Assembly: GCA_052161625.1 (NCBI GenBank)
Contig: CP197412.1
Reading direction: 5' to 3' (one strand)
Origin: JBKCUI01 sp052161625
GTDB taxonomy: Bacteria; Planctomycetota; Planctomycetia; Pirellulales; Pirellulaceae
DNA: 64,000 nucleotides
Shown here: piece by piece, positions 24,213 to 32,849 of the stretch
Numbering within the stretch: the first letter of the stretch is position 1
Layout of the letters: the number at the start of each line of letters is the position of its first letter
Made by a program: the position numbers and the translations under genes
Notes under the pieces: model-generated
Told to the model about the DNA's origin: nothing
What the model saw: the letters and a program-made list of their open reading frames with translations, nothing else
Databases searched by the model: none

Positions 24213-24392
24213 ATGGCAGTACCTAAGAGACGACATTCAAACGCACGATCCGGCAAGCGACGAGCGCATCACCAAAAGAAGCCCCGTCAAATCCAGTTCT
24301 GCCCCAAGTGCAGCAGCCCGACTCCGACGCACCACGTATGCCCCAAATGCGGCTACTACATGGGTCGTGTCGTCGTTCAAGTGAGCGAGTAG
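24213..24392 (+). CDS. rpmF: 50S ribosomal protein L32
   Basis: A 59-residue protein starting MAVPKRRHSNARSGKRRAHH, with a zinc-ribbon of two CPKC motifs (FCPKC near residue 30 and VCPKC near 44) and GYYMGR near the end. This is the standard L32 layout, a large-subunit protein near the peptidyl transferase region, in its Cys-containing zinc form. rpmF beside fatty-acid genes is a common bacterial arrangement, and fabD follows about 1 kb downstream here. Confidence 0.95.
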   Translation: MAVPKRRHSNARSGKRRAHHQKKPRQIQFCPKCSSPTPTHHVCPKCGYYMGRVVVQVSE

Positions 24393-25412
24393 TAGCGGAA
24401 CGGGCGTCGGTCTAGCGGGCGGCCCGCTACCTAGCAGGCGTCGGTCTAGCCGGGCGTTCTCTGCCTAGCAGGCATCGGTCTAGCGAGCGTCCTTGACTGC
24501 TTCCCTATCTTCGTGCGATCAGCGAACTGGCGGCCCCTTTGCATTCTCGTGTGCTGCGCCTTCGGCGGCCTTTTTCGGAGAATGGTTGCGACGCGTGGAA
24601 TCTTCTTTGCCAAGCAGGGGTGTGTAGTTCACAAGAACAGTCGAGGACGACTGTTCGACAATGCGCCAACAGTCGAGACGCCGGCTCGACAATCGATCCT
24701 GAAAGGATCAAAGCTTGTAGCCGGGGGTTGAGCGCGAGCGATACCCCCGGTCCCCCCCACCCCTTCTTCTATCCCGAAGGGATTAAAGCAATGCGATGGT
24801 TTAATCGAGATTGGTGTTCCTGCTTGCAATAGAACGCATCTCGATTAACAACACGAAGATGCTCAGGCGTGCGGCTGGCATCCCGTCGGGATGCTCAGTC
24901 CATGGGAATCCACCGGGGGGTATCGCATACGCTCAACCCCCGGCTAATGGCTCGAGTCCTTTCAGGACAAGAACAGCGAAACGTTCGACAGTCGATCTGT
25001 TGTCCTCAACAGATCAGCATCGCCTAACGCATCGCGCCAGTCAGGAATCTCTCCCAAGACGCCGTGAGGGAGAGGTGGCTTGGTCGATAGAAAGATGGTA
25101 CTCAGCGCCGAAACAGTCGAGGACGACTGTTCGACGTTCGCAGGCGGCGCCTTGCCATTGCAATTGGCAAGGATTCTGGCTTGACCATTGGGGGTAAGCA
25201 TTCGCGAGCGACTGCTGTACAATGCCCCATTCCGGAATGCCTCCTTCTTGTAGGTTCGCACCCCGCTCCAATCTTGAAGAGACGCCGTGCGATGCCCGGC
25301 GGAACACCGTTCAGAGAACGGTTACTACACAAGAACCAAGCACTAAGAACCACGAACTAACAACACGTTCTTCGCAACTCACCACCTTTCACTCTCTCAC
25401 CCAATCACCATC
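24393..25412. repeat. Repeat-rich region between rpmF and fabD
   Basis: It begins with three imperfect repeats of about 33 bases (24401-24500) sharing GGCGTCGGTCTAGC and CCTAGCAGGC. Then come an AGGA-loop hairpin (about 24634-24657), the nested palindromic element copy 2, an ATCTGTTG/CAACAGAT palindrome, and another AGGA-loop hairpin (about 25109-25132). Just upstream of fabD are repeated AAGAACCA-like units. No gene is supported in this kilobase. Confidence 0.75.
24695..24968. repeat. Nested palindromic interspersed element, copy 2
   Basis: Nearly identical in sequence to 5201-5474 and equal in length (274 bp), including both inverted arms and the central AATCGAGATT/ATCTCGATT pair. The flanks (AGGA-loop hairpin on both sides, AACAGTCGAGACGC just upstream) match copy 1, so the repeated unit extends to about 500 bp. 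Confidence 0.85.
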
Positions 25413-26324
25413 GTGCCGAATATTGCTCTTTTATTTCCTGGACAGGGTGCTCAAACAGTGGGCATGGGCAAGGGGCTTCTCGAGCGAAGTGCGAAAGCCC
25501 GTGAACTCTTTGCTGAGGCCTCGACCATCCTTGGCTTTGATCTGGCCAAGCTCTGCACCGAAGGGCCTGAGGCCGAATTGCACCTGACGAACAATTCTCA
25601 ACCTGCGTTGTTTGTCCATTCGATGGCTGCGTTAGCCGTATTCCTTGAAGAGAAACCGGAGTGTTTGAACTCGGTGGTCGCCCTCGCCGGCTTGAGTTTG
25701 GGTGAATACTCAGCCCTCTGTGCCGCAGGGGCCATCTCCTTTGCTGATGGAGTCCGCTTGGTGAGAGAGCGAGGGGCTGCCATGCAAGAGTCGGCTTCCG
25801 CGATCGCGAGCGGGATGGCGAGCGTGCTGGGTTTGGAGGAATCGCAAGTGGCAGAATTATGCGACCGAGCTAGGCAACCCGGTGAGGTATTGCAGGTCGC
25901 CAATCTTCTTTGTCCCGGGAACATCGCTATTTCCGGGCAATTGGCTTCGCTCGATGCCGCCGAAAAGCTTGCCCCCGAGGCGGGTGCATCGCGATTCATT
26001 CGATTGAACGTAGCAGGTGCCTTTCACACGGACATCATGAAACCTGCCGTCGAAAGACTATCGGCCGCTATTGCACGAACGAACCTTCTGCCGCTTCGCT
26101 TCCCACTGATCGCCAACGTGGATGCCAGCGAACACCAGGAGCCGAGCGAACTGGGCGGCCTCCTTACTCGGCAAATGGTTTCCCCAGTTTTGTGGGAAGA
26201 GTCGCTCCGCAAGCTGTTAGCCATCGGGGTCGATCAATTCTACGAAATCGGTTCCGGTCGCGTCCTAGCTGGCACACTCAAACGCATCGACCGCAAAACC
26301 CCTTGCGAATGCTTCGGCGATTAA
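25413..26324 (+). CDS. fabD: Malonyl-CoA:ACP transacylase
   Basis: 303 residues with FPGQGAQ (8-14), nucleophile Ser95 in GLSLGEYS, Arg120 in VRERGAAMQ and His205 in GAFHTDIM, the FabD catalytic set. It loads malonyl groups onto acyl carrier protein for type II fatty-acid synthesis. The usual GHSLG reads GLSLG, so the residue before the nucleophile is Leu rather than His. Length is normal. The start is GTG 25413. It is the first clear fatty-acid enzyme after rpmF; no fabG, acpP or fabF follows here, which differs from common clusters. Confidence 0.92.
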   Translation: MPNIALLFPGQGAQTVGMGKGLLERSAKARELFAEASTILGFDLAKLCTEGPEAELHLTNNSQPALFVHSMAALAVFLEEKPECLNSVVALAGLSLGEYSALCAAGAISFADGVRLVRERGAAMQESASAIASGMASVLGLEESQVAELCDRARQPGEVLQVANLLCPGNIAISGQLASLDAAEKLAPEAGASRFIRLNVAGAFHTDIMKPAVERLSAAIARTNLLPLRFPLIANVDASEHQEPSELGGLLTRQMVSPVLWEESLRKLLAIGVDQFYEIGSGRVLAGTLKRIDRKTPCECFGD

Positions 26325-26507
26325 GAACCCAATGAAGCCTGTCGTACGAATTCAAGAGTGTGAGGCGTTCCTGCCAAGCGATTCCCGGTTGTTGCATAGC
26401 CGAGAGGAAATGCCCGTTGGCAAATCTGAGCACTCCTTGATGTCGCTACAATCCAAAACACGACCGATTCGTTGATTCGACCCCCACCCTTCCATCCCAC
26501 CCCCACC

Positions 26508-27785
26508 ATGACACCTTCTCCGAATTTGCATACCCCCTCTCGCCGCCAATGGATCTCGGGTGCAACCCTTGGTTTTGTGACGCTTCATTTGGTCGGTACC
26601 GACTCAATCCTAAATGCCACATCTTCAAGGTCGAAGAAAGCGGTTCGGGCTTATGTTGGGACTTTTAGTTCTCCCTTGAAGGATGTTTTGCCGACGCAAG
26701 TCGATTTGCCGCCGGGCAATGGCCGTGGAATCCATATTTTCGAGATGGATTCCGAATCCGGCGAGCTCAAGGAGATTGGAATTGCGGAGTTGGGGACGAG
26801 CCCAAGCTGTTTGGTCCTCGACAAAGCGGAGTCGTTTCTCTATTCGGCCAATGAAACCGATCGGGTGGGAGCAGAGAACCACGGCACCGTTTCGGCCTGG
26901 AAGATCGATTCTGAATCGGGATTGCTATCGCTCGTCAACACCGTTTCGTCGGGAGGCGCCGGGCCCACCTATGTAAGTTTGCATCCGAATGGCAAATTTC
27001 TATTGGTCGCAAACTACTTCGGCGGCTCCATCGCCGTCCATCCCATCCTGCCCGATGGTGCTGTCGGTGAAGCCGTTGACGTCCAAACCGATGAAGGGAA
27101 CATCGGACCGACACGCGCCAAACATGCACCGAAGGGAAGCTTTGCCATAAGCGGTCACGATCGAACGCACGCGCACATGATCGAGACCGATAGCACAGGC
27201 AAATGGGTAATCCACTGCGATCTCGGGCAAGACCGCATCTACATTTGGCGATTCGACGCAGCGAACGGCAAACTAACCCCTGCACCGAAGCCCTTTATCG
27301 CGTTGCCACCCGGGGATGGTCCGAGGCATTTTCAATTCCACCCGAACGGAAAATGGTTCTATTCCATTCAAGAAGAGGGTTCGACGGTCGTCTTGTTCGA
27401 GTTCGATACCACGACCGGCGGCTTGGACGAGCGTCAAACGATATCGACGTTGCCTCCCAAGTTTGAAGGGAGCAATTTTTGCTCCGAGATTTTGGTCTCC
27501 CAGGATGGTCGATTTGTCTATGCAGGGAATCGATTGCACGACAGTATCGCCATCTTTCGCATCGGCGAGGTAGGCAAGCTGACTTATGTGGGGGAAGTCT
27601 GGACGCAAGGAAATTATCCTCGCAGTTTCACGATCGATCCTAGTGGCAATTGGCTGGTTTGTTGCAATCAGCGGAGCGACAACCTAGCTATTTTCCGAAT
27701 CGATCGCACCAGCGGCGAGTTGGAGTTCAGTGGCAAGTTCGCTGCCGTCGGGAACCCATCTGTTGTCCGTTTCAGCAGCACATAG
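26508..27785 (+). CDS. Secreted 6-phosphogluconolactonase-type beta-propeller (lactonase family)
   Basis: 425 residues from ATG 26508. The N-terminus has a twin-arginine-like signal (SRRQWISGATLGFVTLHLVG), so export by Tat is likely. The body is a seven-bladed propeller of the YbhE/lactonase 10 family: VGTFSS, GTVSAWKID, SGGAGPTYVSLHPNGKFLLV, GPRHFQFHPNGKWFYSIQE, GNYPRSFTIDPSGNWLVCCN. Family members hydrolyse 6-phosphogluconolactone or act on other lactones. An exported version probably has a different substrate. The frame is open to 26472, but 26508 gives the better signal peptide. Confidence 0.85.
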   Translation: MTPSPNLHTPSRRQWISGATLGFVTLHLVGTDSILNATSSRSKKAVRAYVGTFSSPLKDVLPTQVDLPPGNGRGIHIFEMDSESGELKEIGIAELGTSPSCLVLDKAESFLYSANETDRVGAENHGTVSAWKIDSESGLLSLVNTVSSGGAGPTYVSLHPNGKFLLVANYFGGSIAVHPILPDGAVGEAVDVQTDEGNIGPTRAKHAPKGSFAISGHDRTHAHMIETDSTGKWVIHCDLGQDRIYIWRFDAANGKLTPAPKPFIALPPGDGPRHFQFHPNGKWFYSIQEEGSTVVLFEFDTTTGGLDERQTISTLPPKFEGSNFCSEILVSQDGRFVYAGNRLHDSIAIFRIGEVGKLTYVGEVWTQGNYPRSFTIDPSGNWLVCCNQRSDNLAIFRIDRTSGELEFSGKFAAVGNPSVVRFSST

Positions 27786-28053
27786 AGCGTTGCCCTAGGC
27801 TTTGGCGATTATGGCCATTGGCCAATTTCGAAGAGGGAGAGCCTACTAACGTGCGCGATGCGTTAGGCGATGCAGATCTGTTGAGGACAACAGATCGACT
27901 GTCGAGCAGTCGTCTCGACCGATTCTTTTGCCTGAAGGGCATGCACAACACAGCCTGGGGTAACACCCCAGGTTTCGGATCCCACACCTGATATTATTGG
28001 CTGAAGGCCATACACAAATCAGAGGCAGCCCGTGCCGCCGAGTTGTGTTATGC
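27786..28053. repeat. Intergenic repeats, inverted relative to the 22.1-22.3 kb block
   Basis: It contains GCGTTGCCCTAGGC near 27788, the inverted AGGA palindrome (GATCTGTTG/CAACAGATC, about 27874-27896), and TGCCTGAAGGGCATGCACAA onward. The last block is the reverse complement, with mismatches, of sequence near 22200-22327. Confidence 0.7.
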
Positions 28054-28647
28054 TTAGCCAACAGCCACGGGGCGATCGATTTCGAGCATGTCGCAGACGC
28101 GATCCAAGAGCTTGTCGGTCGTAAACGGCTTTTGCATGAAGTCGTTCGCGCCAGAGGCTCGCAATTCGGCTACGCGTTCGTGTTCGATCATGCCGGAGAT
28201 GCACAGAATCTTGACCGAGTCCATGGTCCGATCGCTTCGGACTCGCTGGCAAACTTCTTTGCCGTTGATATCGGGAAGCATGACGTCGAGGACGACCATG
28301 TCAGGACGGAATTCTTTCACTTGCATGCCAGCGTCGAACCCGTTGTTGGCCGTTCGGATATCGAAACGGCCGTCCCGATCAAACATGTCGTACATCAAGT
28401 CCACGAGATCTTGATCGTCATCGACGATCAGAAGTTTCTTTTTGCCGCTTTCCAACGCGTCGGTGGGGATGCCATTGTCTTTCATGAAGACGAACAGTTG
28501 GTCGCGGGGGATGCGACGGAAGCGGCTGCCAGGGACACGAAATCCCTTGAGAGTGCCGTTGTCGAAGCAACGAATGATCGTCTGTTGGCTAACCTTGCAG
28601 ATCTTGGCAGCCTCGCCGGTCGTGAAAACCGTTTTTGTACTGGACAT
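28054..28647 (-). CDS. Response regulator with N-terminal excisionase-type HTH and C-terminal receiver
   Basis: 197 residues from ATG 28647. Residues 7-60 form a BldC/HTH_17-type domain (FTTGEAAKICKVSQQTIIRC, GTLKGFRVPGSRFRRI). Residues 70-190 form a REC domain with acidic DDD (76-78), phospho-acceptor Asp121 (VVLDVMLPD) and Lys173 (QKPF). This is the reverse of the usual receiver-then-DNA-binding order. It is probably a phosphorylation-controlled DNA-binding protein; no histidine kinase is adjacent, so it is an orphan. ATG 28659 is an alternative start; AGGAAGG lies 12 bases upstream of the chosen start. Confidence 0.85.
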   Translation of the reverse strand: MSSTKTVFTTGEAAKICKVSQQTIIRCFDNGTLKGFRVPGSRFRRIPRDQLFVFMKDNGIPTDALESGKKKLLIVDDDQDLVDLMYDMFDRDGRFDIRTANNGFDAGMQVKEFRPDMVVLDVMLPDINGKEVCQRVRSDRTMDSVKILCISGMIEHERVAELRASGANDFMQKPFTTDKLLDRVCDMLEIDRPVAVG

Positions 28648-28894
28648 AGGGGGAACCATCCTTCCTGAATGTTCTTTACTATATTGACGACGGGTCGCCA
28701 AGCTGACGTGCTCGGTCTATTCTGTGACCTTTCCTGGTCTTCCGAACTTACCGAGCCTACCGTAGTTGGGCGGAGAATATCGAAGCGGGGGAAACCGGGT
28801 CAAGACGGATTTCAAAAAGAGTAAACTTGGTAAATTCGTGGCTTTACGCGATTGGGGATTACCACGCGTTCTACATCAACTGGAAGGAAACCTT

Positions 28895-29995
28895 ATGTCG
28901 TCGGAGCTTGTTTCGTGCCGCTGGGGCATTCTGTCTGCCGCATCGATCGCTAAAAAGAATTGGCGTGCGATCGCGCAGACGTCTCGCAGCTCGGTGGTAG
29001 CGGTGGCCAGTCGACGTCGCGAGGCGGCTGAACAGTTCGTTCGGGAATGCAGTCTTCACACCCCCCAGCGTCTAAGTGTCGACGCGATGGACTCGTACGA
29101 CGCGTTGCTCAAGCGAAGCGATATCGATGCCGTGTATATCCCTCTTCCAACGGGGCTTCGCAAAGAATGGATTCTGCGCGCGGCTGAACACGGGAAACAC
29201 ATTTTGGCGGAGAAGCCTGCAGCCATCACAACCGAGGACATGGAGGAGATTCTCGATGTATGCCGTAAGAAGGGAGTGCAATTCATGGACGGGGTCATGT
29301 TCATGCACTCAACCCGCCTTCCCCAGCTTCGCGAGTCTCTCCTTTGTCCCGAATCGATCGGTACGATTCGTAGGATCGCTTGCCAATTTTCCTTCAACGG
29401 CGGTGACGAGTTTGCCAAGTCGAATATTCGCACCGATAGCAAACTTGAACCGTTTGGATGTTTAGGGGATTTGGGTTGGTATTGCATCCGTTTCATTCTT
29501 TGGGTGCATTGCTTTGCCATGCCGACTCGCGTTTCGGGTCGCACCCTCGCAACGCTTCAAGGAGCCGGGAGCGAGGATCAGGTCCCTGCAGAGTTCTCTG
29601 CGGAACTTGATTTCCCAGGGGGCTCGACCGCCTCGTTCTACTGCTCGTTCCTTACCGAGAATCAGCAATGGGCTCATGTGAGCGGAACCAAGGGGTATGC
29701 ACGATTGGACGACTTCGTGTTGCCATTTTTCGGCAGCGAAGTGGCTTACGAAGTGAGCCAGCCTTATTTCAACGTCCAAGGATGTTCGTTTCACATGCAG
29801 CAGCACACGCAGCGATTCGCAGTCCGAGAATACGATTCCGGTTTCGCCCCGGCTCAAGAAATCAACATGTTTGAAACGTTTCAAAAGATTGTGGAGTCGA
29901 AGCAGCTCGATCCGACTTGGGGCGATATCTGCCTCCAGACCCAACAGGTCATGAATCAGCTTTACCAATCCGCAAAAAAACAACACGCTGAGTAA
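28895..29995 (+). CDS. Gfo/Idh/MocA-family NAD(P)-dependent oxidoreductase
   Basis: 366 residues starting at ATG 28895 with GGAAGGA upstream. The N-terminal Rossmann fold reads WGILSAASIAKKNWRAI. YIPLPTGLRKEW and the conserved catalytic EKP (ILAEKPAAI) follow. The C-terminal domain carries the YC-type substrate region (GDLGWYCIRFILWV). Such enzymes oxidise or reduce sugars, inositols and related compounds; the substrate cannot be read here. The downstream amidohydrolase starts 11 bases after the stop and may be in the same operon. Confidence 0.87.
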   Translation: MSSELVSCRWGILSAASIAKKNWRAIAQTSRSSVVAVASRRREAAEQFVRECSLHTPQRLSVDAMDSYDALLKRSDIDAVYIPLPTGLRKEWILRAAEHGKHILAEKPAAITTEDMEEILDVCRKKGVQFMDGVMFMHSTRLPQLRESLLCPESIGTIRRIACQFSFNGGDEFAKSNIRTDSKLEPFGCLGDLGWYCIRFILWVHCFAMPTRVSGRTLATLQGAGSEDQVPAEFSAELDFPGGSTASFYCSFLTENQQWAHVSGTKGYARLDDFVLPFFGSEVAYEVSQPYFNVQGCSFHMQQHTQRFAVREYDSGFAPAQEINMFETFQKIVESKQLDPTWGDICLQTQQVMNQLYQSAKKQHAE

Positions 29996-30006
29996 GAAGG
30001 CAAAAC

Positions 30007-31743
30007 ATGAGGGGAAATCGGATGCTTCGAGAATCGATCTTTACGTCGATCTTTACGTCGATCGTCACCTGGGGAACTGCCCTCGCAGTGGCCTGCTTCA
30101 CTTCTTTTGCAGCGTGCCCTCGTGGATTTACCCAGACATCGGAACGTGCGGACATTGTGCTGCTCGATGCGAAAATCCATACGATGGATCCCGATCGACC
30201 GATTGCAGCGGCTGTTGCTATTCGAGGCCAACGCATCGTCGCCGTGGGGGACAACGATTCCATGCGGGATTGGCTGGGTGACGGAACCGAGGTCATCCGT
30301 GCGGAAGGACGGGTGATTCTCCCCGGCTTTAACGATAGCCACGTCCATTTTTTGCAAGGGGGGCAGCAGCTATCCAGTGTGCAGCTGCGAAATGCGGCGA
30401 CGCCTGCCGAATTCCGAGAGAGAATCGAGGCCTTTTCCAAAGGCTTAGAAGCGGGCCGTTGGATCGTGGGAGGGGATTGGGATCATGAGAACTGGCCCGA
30501 AGGAAATTTGCCGCATCGCGATTGGATCGATGCTTTTACATTGGATCGGGGTGTATTCATCTCCAGATTGGACGGCCATATGGGTTTGGCCAACAGCTAT
30601 GCCTTGAAGCTTGCGGGCATCGATGAAACCACCCCTGATCCTCCCGGTGGGACGATTGTACGCGAGCCAGAGACGGGAAGACCGACGGGGGTGCTAAAAG
30701 ATGCAGCCATGAATCTGGTAACCAAGAATATTCCGGCGTTGAGCTGGGAGGCCAAACGGAGTGCAGCCAAAGCCGCGACGGAACATGCCGCCTCCCTTGG
30801 CGTGACCAGTGTACAAGACATGTCGGGAGAAGAGTATGTCCCGGTATTCCAGTCGTTGCGCAAAGAGAGGGAGCTGAAAACGCGGATTTATGCGGTAGCC
30901 CCGCTCCCGCAGTGGAAACGATCGGCGGAACAAAATCTGCGGGCTGCGATTGGAGATGATTGGTTGAGACGAGGAGGGCTCAAAGGATTCGCTGACGGAA
31001 GCCTGGGTTCGACAACCGCCTTGTTCTTTGAACCGTACTTGGATGAACCTCGGACAAACGGATTGCCAAGCGACGAAATGTTTCCCGAAGGGGCGATGTT
31101 GGAGCGGGTACGCGGCGCCGATGCTGCAGGCCTTCAAATTATGATCCATGCGATCGGCGATGCCGCGAACGAGACGATCTTATCGATCTACGAGCAGACT
31201 TCTTCTGCAGCAACCGATCGCGATCGACGGTTTCGTATTGAGCATGCACAACATTTGCGACTTGTGGATATACCGCGGTTCCAAACGACCAAGGTAATCG
31301 CATCCATGCAGCCCTTTCATTGCGCAGACGATGGCCGATGGGCTTGGAAACGCATTGGCGACGATCGAGCCAAGGGGACTTACGCGTTCCGCAGTTTGCT
31401 CGATGCAGGCGTCGTCCTTGCGTTTGGTTCCGACTGGAATGTGGCACCCCTTGATCCGATTGCGGGAATCGAAGCGGCCGTCACGCGAAGGACGCTGGAC
31501 GGGAAGAATCCGAACGGATGGGTGCCGGAGCAGAAAATCACGGTGGAGGAAGCGGTAAGGGCTTACACCGTCGGTTCTGCGTATGCCGAGTTCGCCGAGA
31601 GCAAGAAGGGGATGATCAAGCCGGGGATGTTGGCGGATATAGTGATGCTATCGGACGATATTTTTGAAAACGGTTTCGACCGTTGGAAGACCACCCACGT
31701 CCGCTTGACCATCGTCGACGGCCGCATCGTTTTTGAACGCTAA
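30007..31743 (+). CDS. Exported YtcJ-like amidohydrolase (amidohydrolase_3)
   Basis: 578 residues. A hydrophobic N-terminal signal (about residues 8-36) is followed by the family set: DSHVHF (metal-binding His pair), GGDWDHENWP, MIHAIGDAANE, RIEHAQH, FGSDWNV, and a C-terminal propeptide-like KPGMLADIVML. These metal-dependent hydrolases cleave amide or ester bonds of poorly known substrates. The 12-base direct repeat ATCTTTACGTCG occurs twice in a row in the signal region and yields IFTSIFTS. The start is ATG 30007, 11 bases after the oxidoreductase stop. Confidence 0.87.
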   Translation: MRGNRMLRESIFTSIFTSIVTWGTALAVACFTSFAACPRGFTQTSERADIVLLDAKIHTMDPDRPIAAAVAIRGQRIVAVGDNDSMRDWLGDGTEVIRAEGRVILPGFNDSHVHFLQGGQQLSSVQLRNAATPAEFRERIEAFSKGLEAGRWIVGGDWDHENWPEGNLPHRDWIDAFTLDRGVFISRLDGHMGLANSYALKLAGIDETTPDPPGGTIVREPETGRPTGVLKDAAMNLVTKNIPALSWEAKRSAAKAATEHAASLGVTSVQDMSGEEYVPVFQSLRKERELKTRIYAVAPLPQWKRSAEQNLRAAIGDDWLRRGGLKGFADGSLGSTTALFFEPYLDEPRTNGLPSDEMFPEGAMLERVRGADAAGLQIMIHAIGDAANETILSIYEQTSSAATDRDRRFRIEHAQHLRLVDIPRFQTTKVIASMQPFHCADDGRWAWKRIGDDRAKGTYAFRSLLDAGVVLAFGSDWNVAPLDPIAGIEAAVTRRTLDGKNPNGWVPEQKITVEEAVRAYTVGSAYAEFAESKKGMIKPGMLADIVMLSDDIFENGFDRWKTTHVRLTIVDGRIVFER

Positions 31744-32519
31744 CGTCTAGCAGAAACAGTCGAGGACGACTGTTCGACAATGCAACAAGTCTGAACTCGA
31801 CCAGGCGGAGGGCTCCCCGTGAGGGCATTGCTCAACGAGCGGTCGCTCGCTTGGGCAATCGATCCTGAAAGGATCGAAGCTTGTAGCCGGGGGTTGAGCG
31901 CAAGCGAAACCCCCGGCTAATGGCTCGAGTCCTTTCAGGACAAAAAGAGGAGAGCGTTCGACATCGTCGATCTGTTGTCCTCAACAGATCTGCATCGCCT
32001 CACACATCGCGCCAGTCAAGAATCTCTCCCCCTACGGCGCTCTCCCTTACGGTGCTAGGGAAAGGTGGCTTGGTCGATCGAACGGTGGTACTCGGTGCAG
32101 AAACAGTCGAGGACGACTGTTCGACGTCAGAATCGAATGGCTCACCGATCGAACCAGCGAATGAATCGCACTGGGTAGACGACCTCGCTCTCTTCCGACG
32201 GCCGTAAAATCGCAATATATGTAGACCACAAACGCAACCGCGTTCACGGAACTTGCGTTGGCGAAGCAAACCACAAACAGAAGGCTGCACCTGACGGGAT
32301 ACCCCATCATCGAAACCAGTCTGTCCCTTGCAAGGACATCTGATTGCATGTTTTTCACGTTGTTGTCGGGCATGACACAACCATCCTACCTAGAGAACAA
32401 AAAGGCCGGTCGGCATTCGGCACTCTCCGCCAAGCGAATAAGCCTTGCCAACCAGCCCTAAAATAAATCGCGTTGATTCGAATGGAATCAACACTTAAGT
32501 TTGCATTTCTGACAAACGA
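31744..32519. repeat. Repeat-rich intergenic region, no gene
   Basis: It contains AGGA-loop hairpins near 31755-31778 and 32099-32122, the short palindromic derivative at 31861-31941, and an ATCTGTTG/CAACAGAT palindrome near 31971-31990. From about 32200 to 32519 I see no repeat and no convincing gene. Confidence 0.7.
31861..31941. repeat. Short derivative of the nested palindromic element (81 bp)
   Basis: It starts GATCCTGAAAGGATC and ends CCTTTCAGGAC like the full element, but has only one CCGGGGGTT...AACCCCCGG hairpin between. The whole interior of about 190 bases is missing, as expected from recombination between the two similar hairpin arms. Confidence 0.8.
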
Positions 32520-32849
32520 CTATAGTGGTTTTGCGTCTTCGTTTCTAGACATCCGAAGCCCAAATCCGAATCCTGCAACGACAACGGACGCCAAAAGCGA
32601 TTCTACGATTGAAGCAACAAGTATCGTCAGAGGTCCATAACCACCTAGCCACCTTAATGGAGTGAGATACGCACCGCATAAATACCAAAGCGCTCTCCAT
32701 ACTGAGGTTGAAGGTGTTGCAGCACCTCGATTCATTAAGGCAAATGAGGACATTGCCCCGAGCCCTAATGCCATCAGATTCAGCAATATCGCTAGAAATA
32801 GAAAACCAAGTAGTATCATTGCTGTCGAATGATTTGCTAACTTCATCAT
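32520..32849 (-). CDS. Small membrane protein coupled to the giant dockerin protein
   Basis: 109 residues with three to four hydrophobic segments (AMILLGFLFLAILLNLMALG, then LWYLCGAYL, then LTILVASIVESLLASVVVAG). Its ATG overlaps the stop of the upstream 1254-residue gene by four bases, so translation is probably coupled. No family recognised. A role in export or anchoring of the partner is possible but only inferred from coupling. Confidence 0.65.
   Translation of the reverse strand: MMKLANHSTAMILLGFLFLAILLNLMALGLGAMSSFALMNRGAATPSTSVWRALWYLCGAYLTPLRWLGGYGPLTILVASIVESLLASVVVAGFGFGLRMSRNEDAKPL

Noticed and set aside
24539..25197. Frames spanning the nested palindromic element and its flanks near fabD
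   Set aside because: The same peptides arise from every copy of the repeat; they are by-products of palindromic DNA.
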